From CBDCWO01 sp965223405 (GTDB taxonomy: Bacteria; Bacteroidota; Bacteroidia; Chitinophagales; Saprospiraceae): a DNA stretch of 64,000 nucleotides. The notes below the pieces were generated by a model. That model was not told the origin of the DNA. It saw only the letters and a list, made by a program, of their open reading frames with translations, and searched no databases. The stretch lies in assembly GCA_965223405.1 (NCBI GenBank), contig CBDCWO010000006.1:3348001-3412000 (forward strand). The letters are read 5' to 3'. A program made the position numbers and the translations under genes. Shown here one piece after another: positions 63,301 to 64,000 of this stretch. Each line of letters starts with the position of its first letter. The first letter of the stretch is position 1.

Positions 63301-64000
63301 TTATTTGTAGAAGAAGGAACCCCACCCTATCAAATTCACTGGAATAATGGTGATACGCTATCTCAAATAAATCATTTGGAACCAGGTGCCTATTCGGTTA
63401 CAGTAACCGATTCGAAAGGCTGCCAGGCTATCAAAACATATCAGGTGAACGAGATTTTGGTTCCTTGTATGTCATTTGATGTCCAAATAATTGTTGTCAG
63501 TGAGTCCTGCCCCAATGCGAAAGATGGATTAATCGGACTGTCACCAGTAGGTGGTGTAGCACCGTACTCTGTTCTATGGTCCAATGCGGCAACAACAACT
63601 CAGATCGTCGCTTTGTCAGAGGGGCAGTATAACGTGGAAATCAAGGATGCGACAGGATGCAGCATAGTTAGAATGATTACCGTGGGGAGGCAAAATCAAT
63701 CTCTGGTATCTAAACAGGATTTGAAGCTATGTGATGGAGATACCCTCACAATTAATGATCGTATCATCACAGGCCCTGGGATTTTCAGAGATACCTTGTC
63801 ATCCGAGCTAGGTTGTGATAGTATCTTGATTTATGATGTAAGTATAGAACCCAGACCAAAAATAATAACTAGGGTTGAAATGCCTGATCCCTGTAATGAA
63901 TATGGAATGATCGAAATGAGCGCTCCTGTTGGTTCTGAGATGTCCTTAGATCAGGGAGTATCCTGGACTCCAGTACAATCTTTAAGTAAACTACTACCAG
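60316..64000 (+). CDS. Giant SprB-repeat surface protein, 3' end beyond the window
   Basis: An open frame of 1228 codons running to the window edge without a stop, checked through every line. A signal peptide spans residues 1-24 (ending CHMAYAQS). After an N-terminal region (about 25-175) with Cys clusters come twelve units of about 80 residues of the SprB type: (G-G)-x-x-P-Y-x-x-x-W-S/N-G, then L-x-x-G-x-Y-x-V-x-(V/I)-x-D-A-x-x-C. Near the cut end, a unit with LCDGD...LGCDSILIYDV resembles the 54-residue repeats of the other giant protein in the window. SprB-type proteins act in gliding, adhesion or as matrix, exported by type IX secretion; the C-terminal sorting domain presumably lies outside. 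Confidence 0.9.
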   Translation, partial: MLRNQPIAIHLLFVLWSCHMAYAQSFNIDISYGGFTSYSQTYSQEGSTYFEYDYLNGDYTLIASANDNSPLIDTRGILLTNTSGVIKFGVNQHADCGCIVPVGEFIYFYYAQYDTLNQRWDECCIGVVGGGGHNMGGIQSFQDSIIVFGFETTVICPGSPWMVTCDSVIPSSPANDGQALLILQGGNPPYHVMVPGQGVIDYRSAGAYWISGLAPGPITFTINDDIPAVCYEQCTAMIPACTLAVNYTVEPILCNSGSGSILINTSGGSEPYSFQWSGPISIGNTPNPTNLPAGDYSVTVSDQLGCTQIETILLSEPPPLTSFCSTMSNVSTVGGSDGVGKVELSGGTAPYQVAWSGPVSGTRSLLPPGMIEVNQLLPGDYQIVVTDANNCESRCTFYIDSVQCDLDAAITKIDPLCWGASNGEIQVMVQNGVDPIRFDWSSPGLGKTSIVEGLTAGNYGVTITDARLCMEARSAVLVDPPNLIFSCQLASPIATFGGDEAAVLLQLEGGLSPYTYSWNGPQSGSQQSGGSEVYVSDLSAGIYTLEVIDANGCVKSCEIDIPEYECHLSFETNLNPPSCPGDGNGRIEVVPSGGVPPYTVSWSGNSGTSYGTTIDGLVAGIYSLRIIDAHNCSLDTSILLNDPPHLISECTVLSNVLTKNGDEGKISVNLEGGTPPFQISWRGAENGFRNSSDLTHQLSKLRSGDYFINIQDAQGCETGCSVYIDSITCNLGTTEVSIHPQCLNTLDGSIEIQASGNIGPVRYIWSGLENLPNSPHLDSLPPGTYTVMAIDNALCAVQKTIELKAQTDFQIRCDILQNQVTKNGLEGTVLLSISNQNPTQLPYQIEIRGTESKIIQILDSVVVIDSLKPGLYEVEVSQLNGCSQRCEWSIQSVECILSAEIQSQSPSCADKMDGHIKVNMLGVQGDVSYNWSQGDSTWQGTNILDGLGEGEYTLAANDQSGCGIQETIRLSSPDSLVLKENIEDTQEGIAQGKIKLFVEEGTPPYQIHWNNGDTLSQINHLEPGAYSVTVTDSKGCQAIKTYQVNEILVPCMSFDVQIIVVSESCPNAKDGLIGLSPVGGVAPYSVLWSNAATTTQIVALSEGQYNVEIKDATGCSIVRMITVGRQNQSLVSKQDLKLCDGDTLTINDRIITGPGIFRDTLSSELGCDSILIYDVSIEPRPKIITRVEMPDPCNEYGMIEMSAPVGSEMSLDQGVSWTPVQSLSKLLP
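60840..63660 (+). repeat. Twelve ~240-bp SprB-like coding repeats
   Basis: Copies are recognised by the core motifs GGNPPYHV, GGSEPYSF, GGTAPYQV, NGVDPIRF, GGLSPYTY, GGVPPYTV, GGTPPFQI, GNIGPVRY, QLPYQI, GVQGDVSY, EGTPPYQI and GGVAPYSV, spaced by 235-260 bp. The copies are diverged at the protein level (not recent duplicates), but most carry the same cysteines after the D-A/D-x-x-C turn and before the next copy. Confidence 0.8.

Noticed and set aside
1..64000. CRISPR array, insertion sequence, integrase, toxin-antitoxin or restriction system
   Set aside because: No regularly spaced short direct repeats, transposase or defence-gene motifs were found on either strand.

Overview
The window is chromosomal DNA from a member of the Bacteroidota, probably a Saprospiria- or Chitinophagia-like environmental lineage. 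The evidence is lineage-typical content: a viroplasmin-type RNase HI, an OstA-like protein, a DUF4293 membrane protein, a SusC/SusD pair, and a giant secreted protein ending in a type IX secretion (gliding-motility type) C-terminal domain. Several genes also have a TAnnTTTG box shortly upstream, the Bacteroidota -7 element, and Shine-Dalgarno sequences are generally absent. I see no integrase, transposase, CRISPR array, rRNA or phage module. Finer taxonomy is inference.

Region by region. 1-3.5 kb: the 5' part of a secreted serine hydrolase diverges from a GlxA-type AraC regulator, followed by a DUF1059 protein, RNase HI and a TatD nuclease. 3.7-6.1 kb: tRNA-Ser(GGA), then an exbB / small membrane protein / exbD / exbD energy-transducing operon. 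6.7-11.3 kb: a beta-propeller lipoprotein, DUF4293, an OstA-like protein and a TPR-SH3 membrane protein. 11.4-15.0 kb: a tight four-gene operon (SDR, enolase-superfamily enzyme, NTF2-like/RidA fusion, creatininase-like amidohydrolase) that looks like an uncharacterised small-molecule pathway. 15.0-21.8 kb, minus strand: DUF1080, YidD, DUF6702, HupE/UreJ, AhcY, a GT4 glycosyltransferase, and an EF-G paralogue whose G3 motif lacks the catalytic histidine. 22.5-27.3 kb: a membrane-anchored AraC regulator, a TPR remnant, OsmC, an epimerase and AnmK. 27.7-34.4 kb: a complete TetR / TolC / adaptor / RND efflux operon with a near-leaderless promoter. 34.6-38.1 kb: a TonB receptor, a coupled lipoprotein and a His/Cys-rich protein, probably for metal uptake. 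38.2-43.7 kb: a giant secreted protein with twelve cysteine-paired repeats of about 54 residues. 44.2-52.7 kb: a GH38 mannosidase-like enzyme, LysS, phospholipid synthesis (Psd, CdsA), a CPBP protease and PdxJ. 53.1-60.0 kb: SusC/SusD, then an outer-membrane barrel and a DUF3179 lipoprotein. 60.3 kb to the end: the start of a second giant SprB-repeat protein, cut by the window.

How the genes fit together: much of the window concerns the cell envelope. It holds TonB energisation (ExbB/ExbD) and two TonB-dependent uptake systems, an RND efflux pump, lipid and cell-wall recycling enzymes, and two large secreted proteins that would need a type IX secretion system encoded elsewhere. The best candidates for undescribed biology are the four-gene operon with the NTF2-RidA fusion, the EF-G2-like factor with a degenerate GTPase centre, the putative metal-uptake trio, and the two cysteine-patterned repeat proteins.
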